In this document: one piece after another, positions 34,776-42,686 of the stretch | Position numbering within the stretch: the first letter of the stretch is position 1 | How the letters are laid out: each line of letters starts with the position of its first letter | Assembly (NCBI GenBank): GCA_021413735.1 | Contig: JAIOPV010000198.1 | Coordinates: 33,889 to 97,888, forward strand | Source of the DNA: Planctomycetota bacterium | GTDB lineage: Bacteria > Planctomycetota > Planctomycetia > Gemmatales > Gemmataceae | Reading direction: 5' to 3' | Length of the DNA stretch: 64,000 nucleotides | Position numbers and translations under genes: made by a program | Notes under the pieces: generated by a model | Seen by the model: the letters and a program-made list of their open reading frames with translations, nothing else | Told to the model about the DNA's origin: nothing | Databases searched by the model: none

Positions 34776-35369
34776 GTGTTTCCGGTGGTGTTGAACCTCG
34801 CTGGCCGGCTCGTGGTAGTCGTCGGTGGTGGTGCCGTCGGAACGCGGAAAGCCGCCGCTGCGGCTTTGGCTGGCGCGACTGTGCGGATTGTCGATCCGGT
34901 CGCAGTTGGCGTGAATGTCATTACTGAAGCGTATCACCCCAAGCATCTCGACGGTGCGTTCCTCGTCTTCGCGAGTGCAACTTCAACAGTTAATGCTCAA
35001 GTCGTGTCCGACGCCAAGGCTCGCGGCATCCTGGTGAATTCCGCCACCGATCCAGAAGGCGGAGATTTCACGCTGCCTTCGGTGGTGCGTTCCGGCGAGT
35101 TGACACTCGCGATCAGCACAGGCGGCGCAGCTCCTGCACTCGCTCGTCGTCTGCGGGAGAAGTTCGAGGCTGAGTTCGATTCGACGTTCGCAGCGTGGGT
35201 ACGTGTGCTGTCGGATGTGCGAACCGTCGTGCTGTCGGAAATGCCTGACTCGGAACGTCGCCGGGAACTGCTCGACGGCTTCGCCGACTGGCCGTGGCTG
35301 GCCCGATTGCGTGCCGAGGGCGCCGAAGCGGTGAAGGCCGCGATGCTGGCGGTGGTGCGGCCGGGTTGA
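34776..35369 (+). CDS. Precorrin-2 dehydrogenase (siroheme synthase N-terminal-like)
   Basis: 197 residues from a GTG with AAGGA seven bases upstream. The N-terminal Rossmann domain 'RLVVVVGGGAVGTRKAAAA' (GGGAVG at 17-22) binds NAD. 'LVFASATSTVNAQVVSDAKA' and 'VNSATDPEGGDFTLPSVVRS' match the Met8/CysG-N family, followed by the helical dimerisation part 'GGAAPALARRLREKFEAEF'. It oxidises precorrin-2 to sirohydrochlorin in siroheme (or early cobalamin) synthesis, and some members also chelate iron. Glutamyl-tRNA reductase genes often neighbour it but none is seen. It lies 11 bp after the sigma-54 activator gene and converges on a short hypothetical gene. Confidence 0.87.
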   Translation: MFPVVLNLAGRLVVVVGGGAVGTRKAAAAALAGATVRIVDPVAVGVNVITEAYHPKHLDGAFLVFASATSTVNAQVVSDAKARGILVNSATDPEGGDFTLPSVVRSGELTLAISTGGAAPALARRLREKFEAEFDSTFAAWVRVLSDVRTVVLSEMPDSERRRELLDGFADWPWLARLRAEGAEAVKAAMLAVVRPG

Positions 35370-35380
35370 TTGGTGAGTCT

Positions 35381-35860
35381 TCACTCGTCGCTGACTTCGT
35401 CGTCAAAGACCGCTTGGGTTGGGTCTGCGACCAGTTGCCGCAATGATTGTGCCTGCATCTGACACTCTCTTTCGCCGTCCTCCGCCCATTCCACCAAACC
35501 TTCGCTGACTACCGTTGCGACACTCGCTGCGTCTTGGTGATCGAATGCCAACACGAGATTGCCATATCCCATTTCGCGGCTCACCCGTACTTGCTCCTTC
35601 TCATCGACCGACTTGTGAAATCGTCGTTCCAATTTCTCCAGCGCCCGGTGAGCTTCCGAAAGCCGCTCGTCGATGTCAATCGCCCCAACATCCTCAGCGT
35701 GGTTGACAACGTTCCGAAAACTCTCGTTCGGTAACTCGTGCCAGACGCGCCGGCAACACTCGATTGCAAACTGCCAAAGCGCGTCATCGTAACCCTGTTG
35801 CGACAGCCAGTCGATCATTGCGGCTGGATCGGAAGCAACGAGCCATTCGGATGAGGTCAC
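35381..35860 (-). CDS. Gemmataceae-type hypothetical protein
   Basis: 159 soluble residues beginning 'MTSSEWLVASDPAAMIDWLS', then 'LWQFAIECCRRVWHELP'. I recall this opening (Glu-Trp-Leu-x3-Asp-Pro followed by a Cys-Cys-Arg-Arg segment) from a family abundant in Gemmata and relatives, so it is useful as a lineage marker. The rest is helical and acidic, ending 'VFDDEVSDE'. Function unknown. It is preceded by a TPR protein gene 9 bp upstream on the same strand. Confidence 0.7.
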   Translation of the reverse strand: MTSSEWLVASDPAAMIDWLSQQGYDDALWQFAIECCRRVWHELPNESFRNVVNHAEDVGAIDIDERLSEAHRALEKLERRFHKSVDEKEQVRVSREMGYGNLVLAFDHQDAASVATVVSEGLVEWAEDGERECQMQAQSLRQLVADPTQAVFDDEVSDE

Positions 35861-35869
35861 GTGACATCC

Positions 35870-36196
35870 TCAACTGACCGACTCAAGTAAGCCCTGCATT
35901 TCGCCCTGAGCGTGCGAGTCGCCGACACGGCGAGCAACCTCTACACCCTGACGCAGCAGCTCACACGCTTCCGTGATGCGATCGAGCCGCACGAGCGCCT
36001 GACCGGCCTGCAAGTACGCGGGCACATACGGCACCTTCTCCGCCGTGCGAGCGATCAAGTCTTGCATCACCACCACGCACGCAGCGTCGTCACCAGAACT
36101 GGCGTGTTCCATCGCAAGGCCATAGCGAAGGAATGCATCATCTGGGTCTTCGGCTAACATCGCCTCAATCTGTTCCATTCGTGCTGTTCGAGCCAT
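35870..36196 (-). CDS. Small tetratricopeptide-repeat protein
   Basis: 108 residues. About three TPR-like helical hairpins are visible: 'EAMLAEDPDDAFLRYGLAME', 'YVPAYLQAGQALVRLDRITE' and 'ACELLRQGVEVARRVGDSHA'. No signal peptide. Similar short TPR proteins are widespread in planctomycetes, with no assigned role. It is the first gene of a two-gene minus-strand unit with the hypothetical gene at 35381. Confidence 0.75.
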   Translation of the reverse strand: MARTARMEQIEAMLAEDPDDAFLRYGLAMEHASSGDDAACVVVMQDLIARTAEKVPYVPAYLQAGQALVRLDRITEACELLRQGVEVARRVGDSHAQGEMQGLLESVS

Positions 36197-36500
36197 TTGT
36201 GCATGCGCTCCGAGTTGAGTTCTGAAAAAATCTGCGGCATTGGTTCAAGGTGCACCAACCACGTTCACGGTACGTCACCAACACACCCAAGACAACCGCC
36301 CGCACAATCGCTTCCATCCGCACATTCCACCGAGACGGCTAACCGCGCCACGCTGTCCGACATGCGCCCGCGGCGCAGGTGTGCTTCCAAGGCAGTCGAT
36401 GTGTGATTCTTGGGCACGCCGACATGTTGCCACTCGCGTCCACGATCCGATTTCTTGGGTAACAACACGGTACGGAATCCGCCGCTGGCACGGGGGCCAC
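36197..36500. other. Divergent intergenic region upstream of htrA-like gene
   Basis: 304 bp between the divergent TPR and protease genes. No coding signal on either strand beyond in-frame read-back from the protease; it should contain both promoters. The longer protease frame back to 36240 starts with TTG and lacks protein character, so I treat it as noncoding. Confidence 0.4.
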
Positions 36501-37928
36501 ATGCGATCGGTTTCAATCTCAAATCTGCTTCGGTCGGCACATCGCCGGCTGATCGTCCCGGCCGGCCTCGCTGCCGTCGTAGGACTCGCCACACTCACCC
36601 CCGCGTTCCAGACTCCCACGGCACATGTTGCCGCGGCGGACCGCGAGATCACGCCTGGCAAGCGGAAAGATCAAGTCGTCGATGTCTACGAGAGGGTGAA
36701 GGCCGGCGTCGTGAACATTCACAGCGAACGCACTGTGAATGCTCCCGCTGACGATCCTTTTGCACGCCAACCGGTGCAACCGCAGCGCGTCAACGGCATG
36801 GGAACGGGCATCGTCCTGGACCCTCGCGGCTACATACTCACGAACTTCCACGTCGTCGATGATGTGCATTCCCTGCGAATTCGCTTGCACGACGGCACCG
36901 GTCACACTGCCCGCATTCTCGCACTCGACAAAGAAGCGGACCTCGCGCTCATCAAGATCGATCCGAGCCGCCCACTGCCGGTGATTCCGTTCGGCACTTC
37001 GTCGGACCTGATGGTTGGCGAGTCGGTCATCGCGATCGGCAACGCCTACGGCTACGAACACTCAATCACCGATGGCCGGGTGTCGTACAAGGGCCGCGAT
37101 GTCACGCTGAACAAGGAAATGGGCTACAAGGGGCTGATTCAGGTGTCGGCACCGATCAACCCGGGCAACTCGGGCGGGCCGCTCCTGAACATCATGGGTG
37201 AAATCGTCGGGGTGAACGTAGCGATTCGTGCGGGTGCCCAGAACATCGGCTTCGCGCTGCCTGCGGACTTCGTGATTGGTCGCGCCGCTGATCTGATCGG
37301 GAAACGCCGCGGCGGGTTGCGGCACGGGTTGGTCGTGCGTGACACCGTGAGCCGGGTAACGGTGGAAAGCCCAACACAGCGTTCGCTGGTTGTCGAAAGC
37401 GTGGAGCCTGGGTCGCCTGCGGCTCTCGCGGGCGTCAAGATTGGCGACGTGATTGAGCAAGTCGATGACATCGCGGTACTCACATCCATTGACATGGAAC
37501 GCGGCTTCATCGACAAAGCGATTGGCGCGAAGATCCCGATCAAGGTGAAGCGTGACAAGGAAAGCGTTGCTCTCGATCTGAGTTTCCAGGCGGGTGCCGT
37601 GAAGCCGGTGGCTGCGACGGCGGCAGATTTGGCCTGGAAGAAGCTCGGTGTGAAGCTGCAACCGGTCGCGGCTGATGCGGTGGCTAAAGCAAATCCGCAA
37701 CTTCACGGCGGTTTGCTTGTGACGGATGTAGCGGTTGGGAGTATCGCTGCCGCGTCGGGCATTCAGAAGGGTGACATTCTGGTTGGATTGCACACCTGGG
37801 AAACGCTGAATCTAGATAACGTGACGTTTGTGTTGAACCATAAGGACTTCGCGACGTTCCAACCGCTGAAGTTCTACCTGTCTCGTGAAGGCAAGTTGCG
37901 TGACGGTTGGATCACGAGCGTCCAGTAA
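36501..37928 (+). CDS. HtrA/Do-type periplasmic serine protease with two PDZ domains
   Basis: 475 residues from ATG 36501, chosen because it starts a membrane or signal segment ('LIVPAGLAAVVGLATLTPAF'). The trypsin-like domain has His117 in 'TNFHVVDD', Asp147 in 'EADLALIKID' and Ser224 in 'NPGNSGGPLL', a complete triad. Two C-terminal PDZ-like domains follow ('VESVEPGSPAALAGVKIGD' and 'VTDVAVGSIAAASGIQKGD'). It degrades or refolds misfolded envelope proteins. It is monocistronic and followed by a strong intrinsic terminator. Confidence 0.93.
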   Translation: MRSVSISNLLRSAHRRLIVPAGLAAVVGLATLTPAFQTPTAHVAAADREITPGKRKDQVVDVYERVKAGVVNIHSERTVNAPADDPFARQPVQPQRVNGMGTGIVLDPRGYILTNFHVVDDVHSLRIRLHDGTGHTARILALDKEADLALIKIDPSRPLPVIPFGTSSDLMVGESVIAIGNAYGYEHSITDGRVSYKGRDVTLNKEMGYKGLIQVSAPINPGNSGGPLLNIMGEIVGVNVAIRAGAQNIGFALPADFVIGRAADLIGKRRGGLRHGLVVRDTVSRVTVESPTQRSLVVESVEPGSPAALAGVKIGDVIEQVDDIAVLTSIDMERGFIDKAIGAKIPIKVKRDKESVALDLSFQAGAVKPVAATAADLAWKKLGVKLQPVAADAVAKANPQLHGGLLVTDVAVGSIAAASGIQKGDILVGLHTWETLNLDNVTFVLNHKDFATFQPLKFYLSREGKLRDGWITSVQ

Positions 37929-37951
37929 GCCAAGTGCAAGTTCTCCTCGCT

Positions 37952-37992
37952 CCGCTGCCCTGGGTCTCGCCGCCCGGGGCAGCGGCTTTTTT
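37952..37992 (+). terminator. Intrinsic terminator of the HtrA-like gene
   Basis: A 9-bp stem CCGCTGCCC / GGGCAGCGG with a 16-base GC-rich loop is followed by six T (37987-37992), 24 bp after the stop. Confidence 0.85.
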
Positions 37993-38005
37993 GTTTAAGG
38001 TCGAA

Positions 38006-38866
38006 TCATTTCTTACGACTGGCGAAGAACTCCCCGATCAGTCGTTTCGATTCGTCCGAGCCAGCGAGCCGCATGAACGCTTCCGTCTCGATGGCGATGG
38101 CCTGCTTCAACGGCAACGCTGCTCCTTCGACCATCACACGCACCGCTTCCGCCGCAGCTCCCGTGAGATTCTCCCAGGGCTTGATTGTTGGTCGATCGTC
38201 CATTGGGGACGGCTCGAATTTGGATTCACGGCTTTGGTTGAAGTCAAGACGCAGGGTGTAGTACGCCGTTTGGTCCGTTAGCGTTGCGGACTCGACAACT
38301 TCACTCACCAGTGCCTCTGCTTTCGCTTCCTGGAACGTGACGCTCTGCCCGCTGGTGAGCATCCGCGCCGCGATGTGCCAATGGTTCATATCCAGCACGC
38401 GCGGCAATCGTTGTGTTCCACCCCAACCGGGGATGATGCCGAGCGTCACCTCGGGAAGCCCAAGACGCACCTTCGGATTCGTTCCAACAATGCGGATGTC
38501 GCACGCCAGCGCAACCTCCAAGCCGCCGCCCAACGCTGCACCGTCGATTGCCGCACACGTCGGGAATGGCAACGCTTCCAACTTCTCCAGCACTCGCAAG
38601 CCCTGCTCGATGAAACCACGCACAGCCGGATCGTTCGGGCCGGCAGCGTTCGCCAGCAAGTTCAGATCGGCACCCGCGATGAAGATGCCGGGCTTCGCAC
38701 TCGCCAGTACCAAGCCCTTAACATCGCTACGAGACGCCACCGAATCGAGGACGGCGTCCAGTTCCGTCCACAGTTCAGAGGTGAGAACGTTGGCCTTACT
38801 GCCCGGCTGGTCGAACGTCAGAACCGCGACACTATCCGGGCGAACGGTGAGTTGAATTGCAGACAT
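38006..38866 (-). CDS. Enoyl-CoA hydratase/isomerase family protein
   Basis: 286 residues of the crotonase fold. The oxyanion-hole segments 'GIFIAGADLNLL' and 'AIDGAALGGGLEVALACD' are present. Both catalytic glutamates are kept: Glu117 in 'GGGLEVAL' and Glu139 in 'GLPEVTLGIIPGWGGTQRL'. This is the pattern of true 2-enoyl-CoA hydratases and of the FadB/FadJ N-terminal domain, so it probably acts in fatty-acid beta-oxidation; a separate 3-hydroxyacyl-CoA dehydrogenase would be needed and is not here. The C-terminus is longer than in the shortest family members. Confidence 0.88.
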   Translation of the reverse strand: MSAIQLTVRPDSVAVLTFDQPGSKANVLTSELWTELDAVLDSVASRSDVKGLVLASAKPGIFIAGADLNLLANAAGPNDPAVRGFIEQGLRVLEKLEALPFPTCAAIDGAALGGGLEVALACDIRIVGTNPKVRLGLPEVTLGIIPGWGGTQRLPRVLDMNHWHIAARMLTSGQSVTFQEAKAEALVSEVVESATLTDQTAYYTLRLDFNQSRESKFEPSPMDDRPTIKPWENLTGAAAEAVRVMVEGAALPLKQAIAIETEAFMRLAGSDESKRLIGEFFASRKK

Positions 38867-38883
38867 GGTGAAGCCCCGGGAGA

Positions 38884-38905
38884 AGCCTACGGGAACCCGT
38901 AGGCT
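38884..38905 (-). terminator. Hairpin between the secreted-protein and enoyl-CoA hydratase genes
   Basis: Perfect 10-bp arms AGCCTACGGG / CCCGTAGGCT with a 2-base loop, 12 bp after the stop of the minus-strand gene at 38918. There is no clear T-run on the minus strand. Confidence 0.5.
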
Positions 38906-38917
38906 CTTTATATCCGG

Positions 38918-39619
38918 TCAGCGGAGCTGGCGGGAAATGTGTTCGCCAGGCTCTCGTGGGGTCATTGGGTACGCGTCGGCACCGATGAGTGGCAGCAACC
39001 AGTCGTGGCGAACGGGGTAACTCTGAAACGCACCATGGAGGTACAGCTTCGCGAGCCGGCTCGTTCCGGGTTCACCGACGCGAATCACGGGCTGTATGTA
39101 CTTCCTGACGTTTGGCCCCGCGTGCGTGAGTGCATGAACACAGTTCACCACGTGGTCGTTCATGTTGAACGAGTCGATCGAGCGATACCGGGCCGCACCC
39201 GATTCGAGGAATGCCGCCTGCTTCTTCGCAAGCTCGAAGCGGTTGGCATCCACTTCATATGGACCCCATCGCGAAACGCGCGCGTTGTTGCGTGCCATGA
39301 TGTCGAGTGTTTCAGGCAGAGTCCAGTTTCGACCCGCAACGGGTCGCAACCGATACGGCTGAACATTGGCATCGGCAGGGAGCCAGCTGATCGTGATCGG
39401 CTCTACACTTTCGCCACCACCGAGGAGGGGCGTCACCTTCACATAGGTTCCCCAGGTATGTGCCGTGCGAGGACGGAACGGAACGGATTCACCGGCGAAC
39501 AGTGTGAAGTAGTAACGCGGTTGTCCGCCTGTCGCAGCGGGGACGGCTGGTGTTTGGCTGAAAGATATGATCGGCACAACGTGTAAAATGAGCAGAGTGA
39601 TGATGAGACGAACCGTCAT
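38918..39619 (-). CDS. Secreted hypothetical protein
   Basis: 233 residues with a signal peptide ('MTVRLIITLLILHVVPIISFS'). The mature part contains 'YFTLFAGESVPFRPRTAHTW', 'TPLLGGGESVEPITISWLP', 'MNDHVVNCVHALTH' and 'GEPGTSRLAKLYLHGAFQSY'. I do not recognise the family. The single cysteine and absence of membrane helices suggest an extracytoplasmic soluble protein. It is alone between a hairpin and the divergent PQQ-propeller operon. Confidence 0.65.
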   Translation of the reverse strand: MTVRLIITLLILHVVPIISFSQTPAVPAATGGQPRYYFTLFAGESVPFRPRTAHTWGTYVKVTPLLGGGESVEPITISWLPADANVQPYRLRPVAGRNWTLPETLDIMARNNARVSRWGPYEVDANRFELAKKQAAFLESGAARYRSIDSFNMNDHVVNCVHALTHAGPNVRKYIQPVIRVGEPGTSRLAKLYLHGAFQSYPVRHDWLLPLIGADAYPMTPREPGEHISRQLR

Positions 39620-39741
39620 TGGTGGAACTCCACAGTGTACTCCAAAGGCTAACCACCAAACTCGCCAGGAAAGAGAGGGAAGACGGCTTTCTCACTCATC
39701 GTCGAAGGTAGACCCCGACAGAATTCGATCAATCGGCCTGA

Positions 39742-39882
39742 TCTGACCACTCAGGGACGGAGATTCCGAGTCGCCTGTGGCTTGACCTGCTCGCTGAACC
39801 GGACGACCATTACATCTGCCCGTATTTCAAGATTTCTCGCGATTGCAAGGCGTGCGACTTCACCCACGCGGAGGGCTTCCCG
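39742..39882 (+). other. Protein-like tract in frame upstream of the PQQ-propeller gene
   Basis: Between an in-frame TGA (39739-39741) and the ATG at 39883 the frame stays open for 47 codons and has protein-like character: 'SRLWLDLLAEPDDHYICPYF' then 'KISRDCKACDFTHAEGFP', with a C-x8-C-x2-C arrangement. No start codon precedes it. It may be the remnant of a small zinc-binding-protein gene; the downstream gene has its own GGAGG and signal peptide. Confidence 0.3.
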
Positions 39883-41121
39883 ATGGTTCGCTTCGTCGCG
39901 GCGCTGTCACTCGTGTTCACATTCTGTCTCACGCTGCCGGCTGCGGACTGGCCTCAATGGCTCGGCCCAAAGCGCGATGGCAACACCGCCGAGAAGATCG
40001 AGCCGTGGAAGGAAGCACCGAAACCATTGTGGTCCGTGAAGGTCGGGCTTGGCTTCAGTGCTCCCGTTGTCGCCGGGGATCGAGTGTTTATTCACGCGAG
40101 AGTCGGCCGCAAAGAACGTGAAGAGATGATTGCCTTCAACGTGAAGGATGGCAAAGAACTGTGGCGCACCGCATATGATCGCAGGCCGTATTCCAGCATT
40201 CTGAATACCGGCCCCCAGGCGACCCCAACCGTTACCGGCGGACGAATCTACGCCTACGGCATTACCGGCACACTCAGTTGCTTTGCGGCCGACAACGGGA
40301 AACTGCACTGGCAGGTTGACACATTCAAGTTGCTTAAGGCCGAGCTACCGCAGTTTGGAGTGTGCTGTTCTCCGCTGGTCGTCGGCAATCGCGTTCTCGT
40401 GGCAGTGAACGGGAAGGGCAGTTCAGTCGCAGCGTTCGACACAGAGAATGGCGAGCTTCAATGGCAGACGCTTGACGAACCAGCAAGTACGTCGTCGCCA
40501 GTATTGCTCGCGGCCAAGGGAAAGACCGGCGGGCTGCCCGACGCGGTGTTCATGACGACCCTTCGCGTCGTGGGTCTGAACCCACTCGATGGCACCGTGA
40601 ACTGGGAGTTCCCGTTGCCATTCCAGCCTGCGGGCACTTCACCAACGCCGCTCCTCGCTGGCGATCTTCTCATCACAAGCACGATGACCAACGGCTCGAC
40701 CGCGATTCGCGTGACTGCTGGCGAGAAGACGACCGCCGAGAAGGTTTGGCAGGCCAAGGACGAACGCGGTTACTTCTCGACAGGTGCGGCCTCGAAAGAT
40801 CGATTGTTCCTCGTGGTAAATCAAACAAAGCCTGTGCCGCGTGCTGATCTCGCTTGTGTGGATGCCGCGACCGGCAAGCAACTGTGGAAGAAGGAAAGCA
40901 TCGGTTACTTCCACTTCGGCCTGATTCGCACCGCGAACGATCGGCTGCTGATCCTCGACGACGCTGGCACGTTGCGAATCGTCGACGGCACCGCGAAAGA
41001 GTACGTCGAGTTGTGTTCGACGAAAGTGTGCGACGGTACGCTCGTAACGCCGACGTTTTCGGGTGGTCGTCTGTTCGCTCGTGATTCGGAACAACTCGTT
41101 TGCGTTCAACTGACCCCGTGA
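39883..41121 (+). CDS. Secreted PQQ-like beta-propeller protein
   Basis: 412 residues from ATG 39883 (GGAGG eight bases upstream) with a signal peptide ('MVRFVAALSLVFTFCLTLPA'). 'DWPQWLGPKRDGNTAEK' is the usual opening of planctomycete PQQ-propeller proteins, and blades repeat as 'VKDGKELWRTAY', 'ADNGKLHWQVDT', 'TENGELQWQTLD', 'PLDGTVNWEFPL' and 'AATGKQLWKKES'. The propeller may not bind PQQ; many members are structural. It is the first gene of a four-gene operon with DUF1549/DUF1553, DUF1501 and EF-hand proteins, all extracytoplasmic. Confidence 0.88.
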   Translation: MVRFVAALSLVFTFCLTLPAADWPQWLGPKRDGNTAEKIEPWKEAPKPLWSVKVGLGFSAPVVAGDRVFIHARVGRKEREEMIAFNVKDGKELWRTAYDRRPYSSILNTGPQATPTVTGGRIYAYGITGTLSCFAADNGKLHWQVDTFKLLKAELPQFGVCCSPLVVGNRVLVAVNGKGSSVAAFDTENGELQWQTLDEPASTSSPVLLAAKGKTGGLPDAVFMTTLRVVGLNPLDGTVNWEFPLPFQPAGTSPTPLLAGDLLITSTMTNGSTAIRVTAGEKTTAEKVWQAKDERGYFSTGAASKDRLFLVVNQTKPVPRADLACVDAATGKQLWKKESIGYFHFGLIRTANDRLLILDDAGTLRIVDGTAKEYVELCSTKVCDGTLVTPTFSGGRLFARDSEQLVCVQLTP

Positions 41122-41128
41122 GATCGCC

Positions 41129-42676
41129 ATGCGTGTTTTACTGGTGACGACTGGGTTGCTCGCTTTCGCCAGTTCGGTGCTCGCTGCACCGCCTGACGCT
41201 CAGAGGCTCGCCGACCGGATTGATGCACACCTCGACGCGCACCTGAAAGCCGCCAACGCGACGCCTCAGTCACAGGCCGACGACGCTGAGTTCCTGCGTC
41301 GGGCTTATCTCGATATCACCGGTCGCATTCCTGCCACCCGCGACGTCTACGAATTCCTGGCCGACACTGATCCGAACAAGCGTGGGAAGCTCATCGACGA
41401 TCTGCTCGACACGCCGCGTTACGCTTCACATTCTGCCGCGATCTGGCGAGCCGCTCTCGCACCCGAAACGACAGCCATCCCCGAGGCTCGCGTCTTCCGC
41501 TTCGGATTCGAGGCGTGGCTGCGGCTGAAGTTCCGTGCGAACACGCCTTATGATTCGCTCGTTCGCGAACTACTCACGGCATCACTCAGCACCGATGCCG
41601 AGAACCCGACGCCTGCGCTGCGACGCCCTGAAGACCCGAACCCGCTCGCGTTCTACGCCGTGAAAGAAGCGAAGCCCGAGAACCTTGCCGCCGCCACAAC
41701 CCGCGTGTTCCTCGGCGTGCAGATCGAATGCGCACAGTGCCACGATCACCCGTTCGGCAAATGGACCCGCGATCAGTTCTGGAATCAGGCGGCGTTCTTC
41801 GCGGGCGTCGGGCGACAAGGCGAAGGCGTATTCGCCCCGATTGCCGAAGACCTCACGGTTCGACAGATCACGCCCGGCATGGGCAAGAAGCCCGTTGCAG
41901 CACTATTTCTCGACGAGAAGGCTCCCGTCACGCGACGCGGTGATACTCCGAGACTTACACTCGCCGAGTGGGTGACCGCGAAGGACAATCCGTATTTCGC
42001 GAAGGCGACCGTGAACCGCGTCTGGGGACAGTTCTTCGGTCGCGGGATCGTGGACCCCATTGATGATTTCAACGACGCGAACAAGCCCTCACATCCCGAA
42101 CTCCTCGACGAACTGGCGAAGGCATTCGCCGACAGTGGCTTCGATCTGAGGTTTCTGATCCGTGCAATTGGTCGCACGAAAGCGTACAACCGCAGCAGCG
42201 CTCGCACCGATGCGTCGCAAGACGACCCGCGACACTTCGCACGCATGGCTGTGAAGGGGCTGACAGGCGAGCAACTTTTCGACAGTTTGGTGCAGGCGAC
42301 GGGTTACCGCGAAGGCAACGGCCGCGGTTCGACTCGCGATCAGTTCCTCTCGCGGTTCGCACTCTCCGGGAAGCCGACCGAGCCAGAGACATCCATTCCG
42401 CAAGCGCTCGGGCTCATGAACGGCAAGTTCATCAACGACGCGACCACGCTCGAAACCAGTCCGACGTTACTTGCTTCGTGCGAGACGCCTGGGCTTTCGA
42501 CTGCTGAGCGAGTGGAATCGCTGTATGTTGCAACACTCGGTCGGAAGCCCACGCAGAAGGAACTCGACCGCGTGGTGAAGTACATCGACGCTGCGGGCAA
42601 AGATCGCCTGCCGGAACGACTCGGTGACGTGTTCTGGGTGCTGCTGAATCAGGCCGAGTTTCGTCTGAATCATTGA
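41129..42676 (+). CDS. DUF1549/DUF1553 secreted protein
   Basis: 515 residues with a signal peptide ('MRVLLVTTGLLAFASSVLA'). The DUF1549 part has 'DDAEFLRRAYLDITGRIPAT' and 'CAQCHDHPFGKWTRDQFW', the latter a CxxCH motif typical of the family. The DUF1553 part has 'RLTLAEWVTAKDNPYFAKAT' followed by 'VNRVWGQFFGRGIVDPIDDF' and the C-terminal 'ALGLMNGKFIND' and 'YVATLGRKPT'. The pair DUF1549/DUF1553 with DUF1501 is a planctomycete hallmark, suspected to act in extracellular or periplasmic polymer degradation; evidence is contextual. No separate cytochrome c domain is fused here. Confidence 0.93.
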   Translation: MRVLLVTTGLLAFASSVLAAPPDAQRLADRIDAHLDAHLKAANATPQSQADDAEFLRRAYLDITGRIPATRDVYEFLADTDPNKRGKLIDDLLDTPRYASHSAAIWRAALAPETTAIPEARVFRFGFEAWLRLKFRANTPYDSLVRELLTASLSTDAENPTPALRRPEDPNPLAFYAVKEAKPENLAAATTRVFLGVQIECAQCHDHPFGKWTRDQFWNQAAFFAGVGRQGEGVFAPIAEDLTVRQITPGMGKKPVAALFLDEKAPVTRRGDTPRLTLAEWVTAKDNPYFAKATVNRVWGQFFGRGIVDPIDDFNDANKPSHPELLDELAKAFADSGFDLRFLIRAIGRTKAYNRSSARTDASQDDPRHFARMAVKGLTGEQLFDSLVQATGYREGNGRGSTRDQFLSRFALSGKPTEPETSIPQALGLMNGKFINDATTLETSPTLLASCETPGLSTAERVESLYVATLGRKPTQKELDRVVKYIDAAGKDRLPERLGDVFWVLLNQAEFRLNH

Positions 42677-42686
42677 GGAGACTCGA

